DNA of 64,000 bases from Pleomorphovibrio marinus. Lineage in GTDB: Bacteria; Bacteroidota; Bacteroidia; Cytophagales; Cyclobacteriaceae. Position 1 is the first letter of the stretch; every line of letters begins with the position of its first letter. The translations under genes and the position numbers were made by a program. Location of the stretch: positions 1,302,001 through 1,366,000 of the forward strand of contig NZ_QCXY01000001.1 in NCBI RefSeq assembly GCF_003347495.1, written 5' to 3'. The notes below the pieces were generated by a model, which saw only the letters and a program-made list of their open reading frames with translations, did no database searches and had not been told where the DNA came from. Positions 25,057 to 32,721 of the stretch are shown here, one piece after another.

Positions 25057-25435
25057 GTCTAAGGATGGTTACTAAATTAGCCTATTTAATCGATTATTTT
25101 TGACAAAAGTAAAAAAATAGGTTTAAAAAACAATCATATTATAACTAAAATATGTGGTTTAGTTTGAAAAAGGTTTGAAAAATTACCAAGTAAATGAATT
25201 TATGCGTTTTATGCCTATTTTAGGGTATAAAATACCCGAAAATACATGTAAATTAGTCATAAAAAGTAATTTGAGTTTTTGATCCGTAATTAAAATTCAA
25301 TTAAAAGTTTGAAAAAGATATTTATGAAATAAAATTGGATCAAAATCTGGGTAGATAAAGTCTGTGGTGCCACAATAACTTGATAATTTGATTAATTTTG
25401 GGTTTTAAACACTTTTGAACATAAACGTAGCGAAA
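25057..25435. other. gene-free divergent promoter region between glnK and the nucleotidyltransferase
   Basis: About 380 AT-rich bases without coding potential. It must hold promoters for glnK-amt (leftward) and the nucleotidyltransferase gene (rightward). TAATTTTG at 25393-25400 fits the TAnnTTTG element for the rightward gene, but no well-spaced TTTG element precedes it. A small dyad TGTGG-TG-CCACA lies at 25362-25373. I see no sigma-54 site with correct spacing. Confidence 0.4.
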
Positions 25436-26332
25436 ATGAAACCTACTTTATTGATTTTGGCTGCCGGCTTGGGTAGCAGGTATGGAGGAGACAAACAAGT
25501 GGATGGCTTTGGGCCAAATGGAGAGACTATTTTGGAGTACAGCATGTTAGATGCCCTTCGAGCTGGTTTTGGAAAAGTGGTTTTCATTGTAAGGGAAGAA
25601 ATCCTGGAAATGGCCCGGGAGATGTTTTTGCCAAAACTGAAAGGAAAGGCGGAAGTTGAGTTTGTGGTACAGTCCTTGGATTCCCTGGTTCCGGATAAGT
25701 TTAAAAACCCCGAAAGAAAGAAACCATACGGGACTGCCCATGCCCTGCTGTGCGCCCATGAAGCAATCGAAGGACCCTTTGCGGTGATCAATGCGGATGA
25801 CTTTTATGGTAGAGAAGCTTTTGAAGCATTGGCTTCCTTTCTGTCCCATGAAGTGAGAGAAAACTTGCATTGCATGGTGGGTTATGCCATACAAGACGTC
25901 CTTAGCACCTATGGCACCGTAAGCAGGGGGGTATGTGAAGCCGATCCAAATGGAAACCTTATCGGAATGATTGAGCGCACCTCCATTTCCAAAAAAGGAG
26001 ATAACATTATACATGAGGAAGGGGAAGATCAGGTTGAGATTGCCTTTAACACCCCAGTTTCCATGAACTGCTGGGGCTTTCATCCCTCTATATTTAAAGA
26101 AACCCATGCGATGTGGCAGGCATTTCTAGAGAAGAGAGGAAAGGAGCTAAAATCTGAATTTTATATTCCAACGGTTGCCAACCATTTAATAGAGGAGGGA
26201 AGAGCCAATGTTAAAATTCTTAAGGGTGGGAAAATATGGTTTGGAGTTACCTATACCGAAGACAAGCCTACTGTAATTGATTCCTTGAAAAAACTACATG
26301 CTTCGGGCGTTTATCCCGGAAAACTTTGGTGA
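25436..26332 (+). CDS. nucleotidyltransferase family protein (sugar-phosphate nucleotidyltransferase-like)
   Basis: 298 residues from the ATG at 25436 (an upstream TTG is possible). The N-terminus LLILAAGLGSRYGGDKQ is a nucleotidyltransferase loop of the GlmU/RmlA superfamily, and VINADDFYG carries the metal-binding aspartates. KPYGTAHALLCA is the base-recognition region. Relatives transfer a nucleotide to sugar 1-phosphates or choline phosphate-like substrates. The acceptor cannot be told from sequence. Monocistronic. Confidence 0.8.
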   Translation: MKPTLLILAAGLGSRYGGDKQVDGFGPNGETILEYSMLDALRAGFGKVVFIVREEILEMAREMFLPKLKGKAEVEFVVQSLDSLVPDKFKNPERKKPYGTAHALLCAHEAIEGPFAVINADDFYGREAFEALASFLSHEVRENLHCMVGYAIQDVLSTYGTVSRGVCEADPNGNLIGMIERTSISKKGDNIIHEEGEDQVEIAFNTPVSMNCWGFHPSIFKETHAMWQAFLEKRGKELKSEFYIPTVANHLIEEGRANVKILKGGKIWFGVTYTEDKPTVIDSLKKLHASGVYPGKLW

Positions 26333-26466
26333 ACCCAGATACTTACAGGAGAAAAGAACCTGTTATGGAGTTTTTATTGGTTTTTGTTTAGATTTTGTCC
26401 TATTTTAATTAGATTTAAAACACCTGTATATTCGGGCTAAAAAACACATCCTAAAACGCAAGAACA

Positions 26467-26883
26467 ATGAAACAACTTTTTTTTTCCAACCGACCTATCG
26501 CAACGGATATAGCTTTGCTACTGTTGAGAGTGGGGTCGGGCCTAATGCTACTTACCCACGGCTGGGGTAAAATCACTAACTTTAGTGAAAGGTTGAATAG
26601 TTTTGCAGACCCTATCGGTTTAGGCCCTGCCCTTTCCCTTCAACTAGTCATATTTGCAGAATTTTTCTGTGCGATTTTTCTGGCTCTTGGGCTTATGAGC
26701 AGGGCGGTACTTATACCCTTGCTGATAAATATGGCTGTCATCACTTTTATCGTTCATGGGGATGACCCATTCAACAAGCAGGAGCTGCCCCTTTTCTTTT
26801 TCATTTCCTTTTTGGTACTGTTTCTTACAGGACCAGGGAAGTTCTCCATTGACAATTTAATTCTCAAAAGGAAAAGATACTAA
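26467..26883 (+). CDS. DoxX family membrane protein
   Basis: 138 residues with four hydrophobic segments. It has LLLRVGSGLMLLTHGWGKI near the N-terminus and EFFCAIFLALGLMSRAVLIPLL in the middle, the DoxX pattern. DoxX proteins are small inner-membrane proteins linked to quinone-dependent oxidation or thiol stress in some bacteria; here no partner gene is adjacent. It ends 48 bases from the convergent end of recF. Confidence 0.85.
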   Translation: MKQLFFSNRPIATDIALLLLRVGSGLMLLTHGWGKITNFSERLNSFADPIGLGPALSLQLVIFAEFFCAIFLALGLMSRAVLIPLLINMAVITFIVHGDDPFNKQELPLFFFISFLVLFLTGPGKFSIDNLILKRKRY

Positions 26884-26931
26884 ACAATACTAAGGTGGAG
26901 GTGACCTAATTTTGGTTCGCCTCTGCCTAAA

Positions 26932-28017
26932 TTATTTATCCAAGGGAATGAAATTGGCTGGAATGTTTAGCGACTTCATGATTTTTTCGGAGCGCTCCGG
27001 CCTGGCGTCGGTAATGAACAATTGGCCAAAATCTCCCTTTGCCACCAGCTCCATAAGATGGGCAATCCTGGCATCGTCCAGCTTGTCAAAAATATCATCC
27101 AGCAACAACAGCGGCTTAAACCCTTTCTCTTCCTTAAACACCTCAAACTGCGCCAACTTCAACCCAATAAGAAAGGATTTCTGTTGGCCCTGGGATCCGA
27201 ATTTTTTTAAGGGATAGCCATTTATCAGCAATCTGAAATCATCCTTGTGCGTACCCATGTTGGTTCTTTTGAGTGCTACGTCCTTGTGCAGGCTTTTCCT
27301 AAATTGGGCTGGAAAATTATCCTCCTGCATGTTGCTTTTGTAGTGGATGTCAGCCTGTTCTTTTTGCCCCGAGATGGTTTGGTAGTGGCGTATTACTTTT
27401 GGTACATAGGTAGCCAAAAATGAACGGCGTTTTTCGTAAATCTCTTGGGAAAGATGTAGGAGTTGCCGATCAAAGGGTTCCAACAAGAGTAGGTCGGTCT
27501 TTCCCCTGTCATGGAAAGTTTTTAGCAGCATATTTCTGTTTTTAAGTACCTGTTGATAGGCTAATAAAAACTGGAAATAGCCTTTGTCTATTTGGGAAAG
27601 CATGCTGTCAAAAAACTTTCTCCTTTCCTCGGCACCGTCTCTTATTAAGGCATCGTCCCCGGGTGAAATGAGAACCAAAGGCAGAAGGCCGATATGTTCG
27701 CTCATTTTAGGATAGGGGCTCCCATTAATGCTAAGTTGCTTTTTTTTGCCCATTTCCACTCCACAGGTTACCTCTAATGGTTTATCCGCCCTTACAAATT
27801 GCCCTTTGATGAGAAATCCCAGTTCATCATGGGTGATTTGATGTTGGTCCACTGGGTTAAAGGCACTTTTGGTAAGGCAAAGGTAATGGATGGCATCTAG
27901 GGTGTTGGTTTTACCCACGCCGTTCGGGCCTACCAGACAGTTGACGCCTGGGGAAAAATCCCTTTTGGCTTCCGGGAAGTTTTTAAATTGGAACAGGCGT
28001 ATATTTTTTAGGTACAT
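26932..28017 (-). CDS. recF: DNA replication and repair protein RecF
   Basis: 361 residues, normal RecF length. The N-terminus LKNIRLFQFKNFPEAK leads to Walker A GPNGVGKTNTLDAIHYLCL. The ABC-like signature is in LKKFGSQGQQKSFLIGLKLAQ, and Walker B is PLLLLDDIFDKLDD. RecF loads RecA at gapped DNA with RecO and RecR. It lies apart from dnaA/dnaN, as usual in Bacteroidota. It starts 106 bases from the divergent pdhA gene. Confidence 0.95.
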   Translation of the reverse strand: MYLKNIRLFQFKNFPEAKRDFSPGVNCLVGPNGVGKTNTLDAIHYLCLTKSAFNPVDQHQITHDELGFLIKGQFVRADKPLEVTCGVEMGKKKQLSINGSPYPKMSEHIGLLPLVLISPGDDALIRDGAEERRKFFDSMLSQIDKGYFQFLLAYQQVLKNRNMLLKTFHDRGKTDLLLLEPFDRQLLHLSQEIYEKRRSFLATYVPKVIRHYQTISGQKEQADIHYKSNMQEDNFPAQFRKSLHKDVALKRTNMGTHKDDFRLLINGYPLKKFGSQGQQKSFLIGLKLAQFEVFKEEKGFKPLLLLDDIFDKLDDARIAHLMELVAKGDFGQLFITDARPERSEKIMKSLNIPANFIPLDK

Positions 28018-28123
28018 GGCTAAAAATCCAGGTCGATTTTCACTATTTTCGCAGTAGGGCCTGAAATTTCCTCATTTTGATTATCTTTGGGTCCCAAAGT
28101 TAGCATATTTTACACGAATTGAT

Positions 28124-29146
28124 ATGGCAAAAAAGAGTTCTAGTACGACAAAATCTAAAGTAAAGTATTCCAAGGAAACCTACACTTTTTGGTACGAGAG
28201 TATGTTGTTGATGCGCCGATTTGAAGAAAAGGCGGGTCAGCTTTACGGTCAGCAAAAGATCAGGGGTTTCTGCCATTTATATATTGGGCAGGAGGCTTGT
28301 GCCTCAGGAGCCATCACCGCACTGGAAAAAGACGACAAGTGGATTACCGCTTACCGGTGTCACGCCCACCCTCTGGGGCTGGGTACAGATCCAGGAGCCG
28401 TAATGGCGGAACTGTTTGGAAAGGAAACAGGTACCACCAAAGGCAAGGGTGGTTCCATGCACATTTTTGACAACAAGGTGAATTTTGCCGGTGGACATGG
28501 CATTGTGGGGGCGCAAATCCCCATGGGCCTGGGATTGGGCTTTGCAGAAAAATACAAGGGCACCAAGAACCTTTGCATTTGCTATTTAGGTGATGGTGCC
28601 GTAAGGCAGGGGGCATTTCATGAGGCCCTTAATTTGGCCATGTTATATAAGACACCGGTAATATTTGCCATAGAAAACAACGGATATGCCATGGGTACCT
28701 CCGTAAAGCGTTCTTCTAATGTAAACGAACTGTACACGTTGGGGGAGGCATATGATATGCCGTCTTTTCCTGTGGATGCCATGAACGTGGAAGAAGTGCA
28801 CGAAGCTGTGGCAGAAGCTGCGAGCAGGGCCAGAAAAGGGGAAGGCCCCACCTTATTGGAATTTCGTACGTACAGGTACAAAGGGCACTCCATGTCCGAC
28901 CCGCAGAAATATAGGACCAAAGAAGAGGTGGAGGAATACAAACAAAGGGATCCCATTGAGCAAGTGAAAAAAACTATCATGGACAACAATATCCTTTCCG
29001 AAGACGAGATTAAGGAAATTGATGCTAAAGTGAAGAAAAAAGTGGCCGATGCTGTGAAATTTGCGGAAGAATCCCCCTGGCCAAATGGGGAAGATGCCTT
29101 CCTGGATGTATATGCAGAGGAAGATTATCCCTATGTAAGGGAATAG
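28124..29146 (+). CDS. pdhA: pyruvate dehydrogenase E1 component, alpha subunit
   Basis: 340 residues. The thiamine-diphosphate motif runs from GDGAVRQGAFHEALNLA to IENN. TKGKGGSMHIFD and the phospho-loop-like region RTYRYKGHSMSDPQKYR are typical E1-alpha segments. The subunit catalyses the decarboxylation of pyruvate and acetyl transfer to lipoyl-E2. The E1-beta and E2 genes are not in this window; separate E1-alpha genes are common in Bacteroidota. A strong terminator follows. Confidence 0.95.
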   Translation: MAKKSSSTTKSKVKYSKETYTFWYESMLLMRRFEEKAGQLYGQQKIRGFCHLYIGQEACASGAITALEKDDKWITAYRCHAHPLGLGTDPGAVMAELFGKETGTTKGKGGSMHIFDNKVNFAGGHGIVGAQIPMGLGLGFAEKYKGTKNLCICYLGDGAVRQGAFHEALNLAMLYKTPVIFAIENNGYAMGTSVKRSSNVNELYTLGEAYDMPSFPVDAMNVEEVHEAVAEAASRARKGEGPTLLEFRTYRYKGHSMSDPQKYRTKEEVEEYKQRDPIEQVKKTIMDNNILSEDEIKEIDAKVKKKVADAVKFAEESPWPNGEDAFLDVYAEEDYPYVRE

Positions 29147-29172
29147 CGGGGAAGAAATGCTATTGCCCATTC

Positions 29173-29224
29173 AGCCATTCCGTATTCCTCTCTTGGAAGC
29201 TTTTCGGAATGGCTTGTTTTTTCT
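29173..29224 (+). terminator. terminator after pdhA
   Basis: AGCCATTCCG (29173-29182) and CGGAATGGCT (29205-29214) form a perfect 10-bp stem, followed by TGTTTTTTCTT. It lies 27 bases past the pdhA stop. Confidence 0.85.
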
Positions 29225-29229
29225 TATTG

Positions 29230-29259
29230 TTTGTGATTCAAGGAAAAACCCTATATTTG
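29230..29259 (+). promoter_or_regulatory. Bacteroidota-type promoter of the TPR gene
   Basis: TTTG at 29230-29233, an 18-base spacer, and TATATTTG at 29252-29259 match the TTTG / TAnnTTTG consensus used by the main sigma factor of Bacteroidota. The predicted start of transcription is about 13 bases before the ATG at 29279, so the leader would be short. Confidence 0.75.
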
Positions 29260-29278
29260 CGACTGAAAATTTCGAATC

Positions 29279-29998
29279 ATGTCAAAGAGTAAAGTAAAAA
29301 AGCCTAGGAGTAAGGCAGATGAGTCCAATGAACTGTTGGAGAACCCTGACGCCATAGCCACCCGCTTAAGTAGGGGAGAGACATTTCTAAAGCAAAACAC
29401 CAGGATAGTAGCAGGTGCCATTGTGCTTATGATTTTGATCATAGCAGGAATCCTGTTTTATCAGATTCACAAAGCCAACCAGAATAAAACGGCCCAGGCA
29501 GAAATGTTTCAAGCCGTTTATTATTTTGAGCAGGACAGCGTGGAGCTAGCTTTGCAAGGGGACGGTTCCAATAGGGGGTTTTTGTATATTTTGGACAACT
29601 ATAGCGGGACTGACGCTGCCAATTTGGCCAATTATTATGTAGGGTCTATTTACCTTTCGCAAGGGGAATTCCAAAAGGCTGCGGATCACCTAAAAAAGTT
29701 CTCCTCATCCGACTACTTGATACAGGCTCAGGCCTATGCGCTTACCGGGGATGCCTATGTGGAACTTGGTGATACCAGGGAGGCTATACGTTATTACAAG
29801 CGTGCCGCTGACCATAAACCTAACCAGTTTTTCACGCCGAAATACCTTTCCAAACTGGCCATTGCTTACGAAGACGCCGGGGAAATCAATAATGCCATAT
29901 CCACCTATGAACGCATAGAAAACGAATATTTTGATTCTTATGAGCAGACCAATGCCCGAAAGCATCGGGCTAGATTGGAAGGCCTAGCTTCAAATTGA
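29279..29998 (+). CDS. tetratricopeptide-repeat protein with one membrane anchor
   Basis: 239 residues. A basic N-terminus (KSKVKKPRSK) precedes a single membrane segment at about residues 44-62, so most of the protein faces the periplasm. TPR-like helical pairs follow from about residue 100, for example GTDAANLANYYVGSIYLSQG, then LTGDAYVELGDTREAIRYYK and LAIAYEDAGEINNAISTYE. The layout recalls YfgM-type ancillary proteins of the translocon. A clear promoter lies just upstream; ribH follows 78 bases later. Confidence 0.8.
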   Translation: MSKSKVKKPRSKADESNELLENPDAIATRLSRGETFLKQNTRIVAGAIVLMILIIAGILFYQIHKANQNKTAQAEMFQAVYYFEQDSVELALQGDGSNRGFLYILDNYSGTDAANLANYYVGSIYLSQGEFQKAADHLKKFSSSDYLIQAQAYALTGDAYVELGDTREAIRYYKRAADHKPNQFFTPKYLSKLAIAYEDAGEINNAISTYERIENEYFDSYEQTNARKHRARLEGLASN

Positions 29999-30076
29999 TA
30001 TCCAATTTATCCATTGAAAGAAGAGTATGGCCATCGGTTTTACTCTTTTTTATTTTACCTTAACCTAACAATTAAG

Positions 30077-30553
30077 ATGGCCACTTCACTAAAAAGCCTA
30101 AGCACACATTCAGAAAAGAACATTCAGGACATTTCTGATAAAAAATTTGGTATTGTAGTAGCTGAATGGAACGAGGAGGTCACTGAGTCCCTGTACAATG
30201 GGGCATTGGAGACCCTGCTTAAATATGGTGCTAAGAAGGAAAATTTATTCCGAAAAAATGTACCCGGTTCATTTGAGTTGCCTTTAGCGGCGCAGTGGCT
30301 GGCGGCTCTAGAAGAAATCGATGCGGTAATCTGTCTGGGGTGCGTAGTGCAGGGTGAGACCAGGCACTTTGATTTCATCTGTGATGCAGTAGCGCATGGA
30401 ATCACCAACGTTGGGTTAAAATTCGACAAACCAGTCATCTTCGGCGTCCTGACTCCCAATACCCAGCAGCAAGCCTTGGATAGAGCCGGTGGAAAGCATG
30501 GTAACAAGGGAGATGAGGCAGCTATTACTGCCATAAAAATGCTTGGTTTTTGA
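30077..30553 (+). CDS. ribH: 6,7-dimethyl-8-ribityllumazine synthase
   Basis: 158 residues from the ATG at 30077; the longer frame to 30014 reads through untypical sequence. The signatures are FGIVVAEWNEEVTESL, VPGSFELPLAAQWLA (substrate loop), CLGCVVQGETRHFDFICDA (phosphate site and catalytic histidine) and FGVLTPNTQQQALDRAGG. It makes the lumazine precursor of riboflavin from dihydroxybutanone phosphate and the pyrimidine amine. No other rib gene or FMN riboswitch is near. Confidence 0.95.
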   Translation: MATSLKSLSTHSEKNIQDISDKKFGIVVAEWNEEVTESLYNGALETLLKYGAKKENLFRKNVPGSFELPLAAQWLAALEEIDAVICLGCVVQGETRHFDFICDAVAHGITNVGLKFDKPVIFGVLTPNTQQQALDRAGGKHGNKGDEAAITAIKMLGF

Positions 30554-30594
30554 ATAGCCTGATATTCCTATCCTGAAATTTTTATTCGGTTAAA

Positions 30595-30745
30595 AAATCG
30601 AGCCTGTCCTGACGGCAGTCAGGGCAAGAGGAGAACCTCACACGGAGGGATGATTATCAAAGCGAGATTCCCCCGAAACAAGTTCCCCGAAACGAGTTCG
30701 GGGCAGGCTATATGACCGCTGAAAAGAAAATTTAAACACATGAAA
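30595..30745 (+). repeat. dispersed structured repeat, copy A (before lysC)
   Basis: Begins AAATCGAGCC, contains the dyad CCTGACGGCAGTCAGG, then GGATGATTAT, GCGAGATTCCCCCGAAAC, the hairpin CCCCGAAACGAGTTCGGGG and GGCTATATGACCGCTGAAAA, and ends AAATTTAAACACATGAAA. The final ATG is the lysC start codon. The same element occurs at 32101, 46703 and, in reverse, at 41135-41471. Confidence 0.9.
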
Positions 30746-32065
30746 GTAATGAAGTTTGGAGGGACCTCCGTAGGGAGGCCCGAGCGAATGCATCAGGTAA
30801 AGGACCTGATTACTAGAAGTGAAGATAGAACGATTGTCGTTTTGTCCGCCTTGTCGGGGACTACCAATGAACTGGTGAAAATCGGGGAAGCGCTGGCGGC
30901 AGGCAAAAAGGAGGATGCTAAATCCATAATCGACGGGCTAAAGCAACACTACAAGGCTTTTTGCGAGGAACTTTTTCAAAGTTTCAATGGTAAAAACAGG
31001 GCATCAAAAATCATTGAGGAACATTTTGAATTTTTGAACATCATTCTCAAAATCTCCTTTAACGAGTCCATCAACAAAGATATATTAGCACAGGGAGAAT
31101 TGCTATCCACTAAATTATTTTATTCCCTGCTTGAGGAGTTAGGGGTCAAGGCAGTGTTTCTTCCCGCCTTGGAGTTCATGAGTATCGATGAGTACCATGA
31201 GCCGGAATTGCAGAAAATCAGGGAAAAACTAGAGAAAGTCCTTTCCAGGTACAAGGAAGATACTATTTTTGTCACACAGGGGTACATTTGCAAGAATCAC
31301 CGAAATGAGGTTGACAATCTCAAAAGGGGAGGCTCTGACTATACTGCCTCTCTGATAGGTGCGGCGATTTCCGCATCTGTGGTGGAGATTTGGACCGATA
31401 TTGACGGTATGCATAACAACGACCCCCGTATTGTGGAAAAAACAAAGCCGATCGCAAAACTGTCCTTCGATGAAGCTGCGGAACTGGCCTATTTTGGGGC
31501 CAAGATCCTTCATCCCGCCTCCATTTGGCCGGCGCAGTTGCACAACGTTCCCGTGAAGCTTCTGAATACGATGGATCCTGATGCAGATGGTACCACAATT
31601 ACCTCAGAGGTAAGTGAAAAAGGAGGGGTAAGGGCCATTGCTGCAAAGGATGGAATTACAGCCATAAAGATCAAATCCAGTAGGATGCTTTTAGCCTACG
31701 GGTTTCTGAGAAAGGTATTTGAGATATTCGAGCAATACCAAACCTCTATCGACATGATTACCACCTCAGAAGTGGCCATATCCTTGACTATCGATGACGT
31801 AACGCACCTGAAGGTAATAAACAATGAGCTTGAGCAGTTTGGCATGGTGGAGGTGGATCATAACTTGTCCATTATCTGTATAGTTGGGAATTCCATAATG
31901 GATCAAAAAGGGGTATTGCAGCAGGTGATGAACTGTCTAGAGCCCTATCCTTTACGCATGGTTTCGTACGGGGGCAGTAGACACAATGTTTCGGTTTTAG
32001 TGGAGGCTAAATTCAAGGCCGAAGTATTAAAGAGCCTGAATGCAGGACTTTTCAGTTTTGATTAA
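30740..32065 (+). CDS. lysC: aspartate kinase
   Basis: 441 residues, monofunctional. The N-terminus MKVMKFGGTSVGRPERM is the amino-acid-kinase signature, followed by RGGSDYTASLIGAA and EIWTDIDGMHNNDP (aspartate and ATP sites). The C-terminal half has two ACT-type domains (IKSSRMLLAYGFLRKVFEIF, then DHNLSIICIVGNSI), which normally bind lysine or threonine for feedback control. It performs the first step to lysine, threonine and methionine. The start codon lies at the right edge of a dispersed repeat, so the leader of the mRNA comes from that element. No lysine riboswitch is visible. Confidence 0.95.
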   Translation: MKVMKFGGTSVGRPERMHQVKDLITRSEDRTIVVLSALSGTTNELVKIGEALAAGKKEDAKSIIDGLKQHYKAFCEELFQSFNGKNRASKIIEEHFEFLNIILKISFNESINKDILAQGELLSTKLFYSLLEELGVKAVFLPALEFMSIDEYHEPELQKIREKLEKVLSRYKEDTIFVTQGYICKNHRNEVDNLKRGGSDYTASLIGAAISASVVEIWTDIDGMHNNDPRIVEKTKPIAKLSFDEAAELAYFGAKILHPASIWPAQLHNVPVKLLNTMDPDADGTTITSEVSEKGGVRAIAAKDGITAIKIKSSRMLLAYGFLRKVFEIFEQYQTSIDMITTSEVAISLTIDDVTHLKVINNELEQFGMVEVDHNLSIICIVGNSIMDQKGVLQQVMNCLEPYPLRMVSYGGSRHNVSVLVEAKFKAEVLKSLNAGLFSFD

Positions 32066-32100
32066 TTAAAACAATAGAAAGTAGTCTGTAAAAACCCCTG

Positions 32101-32260
32101 AAATCGAGCCTGCCTGGACGGCAGTCAGGCATGACGCAAGCGACGCTCGAAGGGATGATTATCATGGCGAGATTCCCCCGAAACAAGTTCCCCGAAACGA
32201 GTTCGGGGCAGGCAGGGGCAGGCTATGTGGCCGCTGAAAAGAAAATTTAAACACATGAAA
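32101..32260 (+). repeat. dispersed structured repeat, copy B (before the DUF6787 gene)
   Basis: Nearly identical to copy A over its last 100 bases, with an extra GGCAGGGGCAGG. It starts GAAATCGAGCCTGCC and ends AAATTTAAACACATGAAA; the ATG is the start codon of the next gene (32255). Dyads GCCTG...CAGGC and CCCCGAA-ACGAG-TTCGGGG are present. Confidence 0.9.
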
Positions 32261-32611
32261 GCAATGGAAGCAAACCCTCAAAAACCTGGTAAAAGGAAGA
32301 GCTGGCTCAAGGATTTGCAAAGTAAATGGGGACTAAATAGCCTTTGGCAGGTGGTGTTGGTTTTGATCGTCTTTGCCTGTACGGGTATGACGGTTCTCCT
32401 GATTAAGCAGCCCATTTTTGACCTGCTTGGTGTGGATATGAGCAGGGGTGGTTTCTGGAAAACAGTCCTCTACTTATTGCTAGTGTTACCATTGTACCAA
32501 TTGTTTCTGCTGGTGTATGGGTTTATTTTTGGCCAGTTTACTTTTTTTTGGAATAAAGAAAAGCAGTTTTTTAACCGGATTGGAAAACTTTTTAAAACCA
32601 AAAAGGGGTAA
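32255..32611 (+). CDS. DUF6787-like membrane protein
   Basis: 118 residues from the ATG at 32255; the frame extends upstream only through a GTG in the repeat. A basic N-terminus (KPGKRKSWLKDLQSKWG) is followed by membrane segments at about 32-52 and 71-93, and a basic tail (FFNRIGKLFKTKKG). The LQSKWGLNSLWQV and FTFFWNKEKQFFNRI segments recall the DUF6787 family, for which no function is known. It is likely an inner-membrane protein and sits between lysC and an ABC exporter. The family call is from memory and tentative. Confidence 0.6.
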   Translation: MKAMEANPQKPGKRKSWLKDLQSKWGLNSLWQVVLVLIVFACTGMTVLLIKQPIFDLLGVDMSRGGFWKTVLYLLLVLPLYQLFLLVYGFIFGQFTFFWNKEKQFFNRIGKLFKTKKG

Positions 32612-32721
32612 GGCAAACATTGTGGACCTGTTTGGGTTAAACTACTAAAATGGAATTGGGATGAGTTTCCATTTTTGCTTTTTCAGCTTACCTTTGTGCC
32701 CGTCCTTTAAAAACCTAATAC

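Noticed and set aside
25357-25380. Possible sigma-54 promoter (TGGCAC on the minus strand) before glnK
   Set aside because: The TTGC part is missing at the required spacing, and the site is far from the glnK start.
25547-26107. 186-codon minus-strand frame opposite the nucleotidyltransferase
   Set aside because: Antisense shadow of a well-supported gene; no motif or start context.
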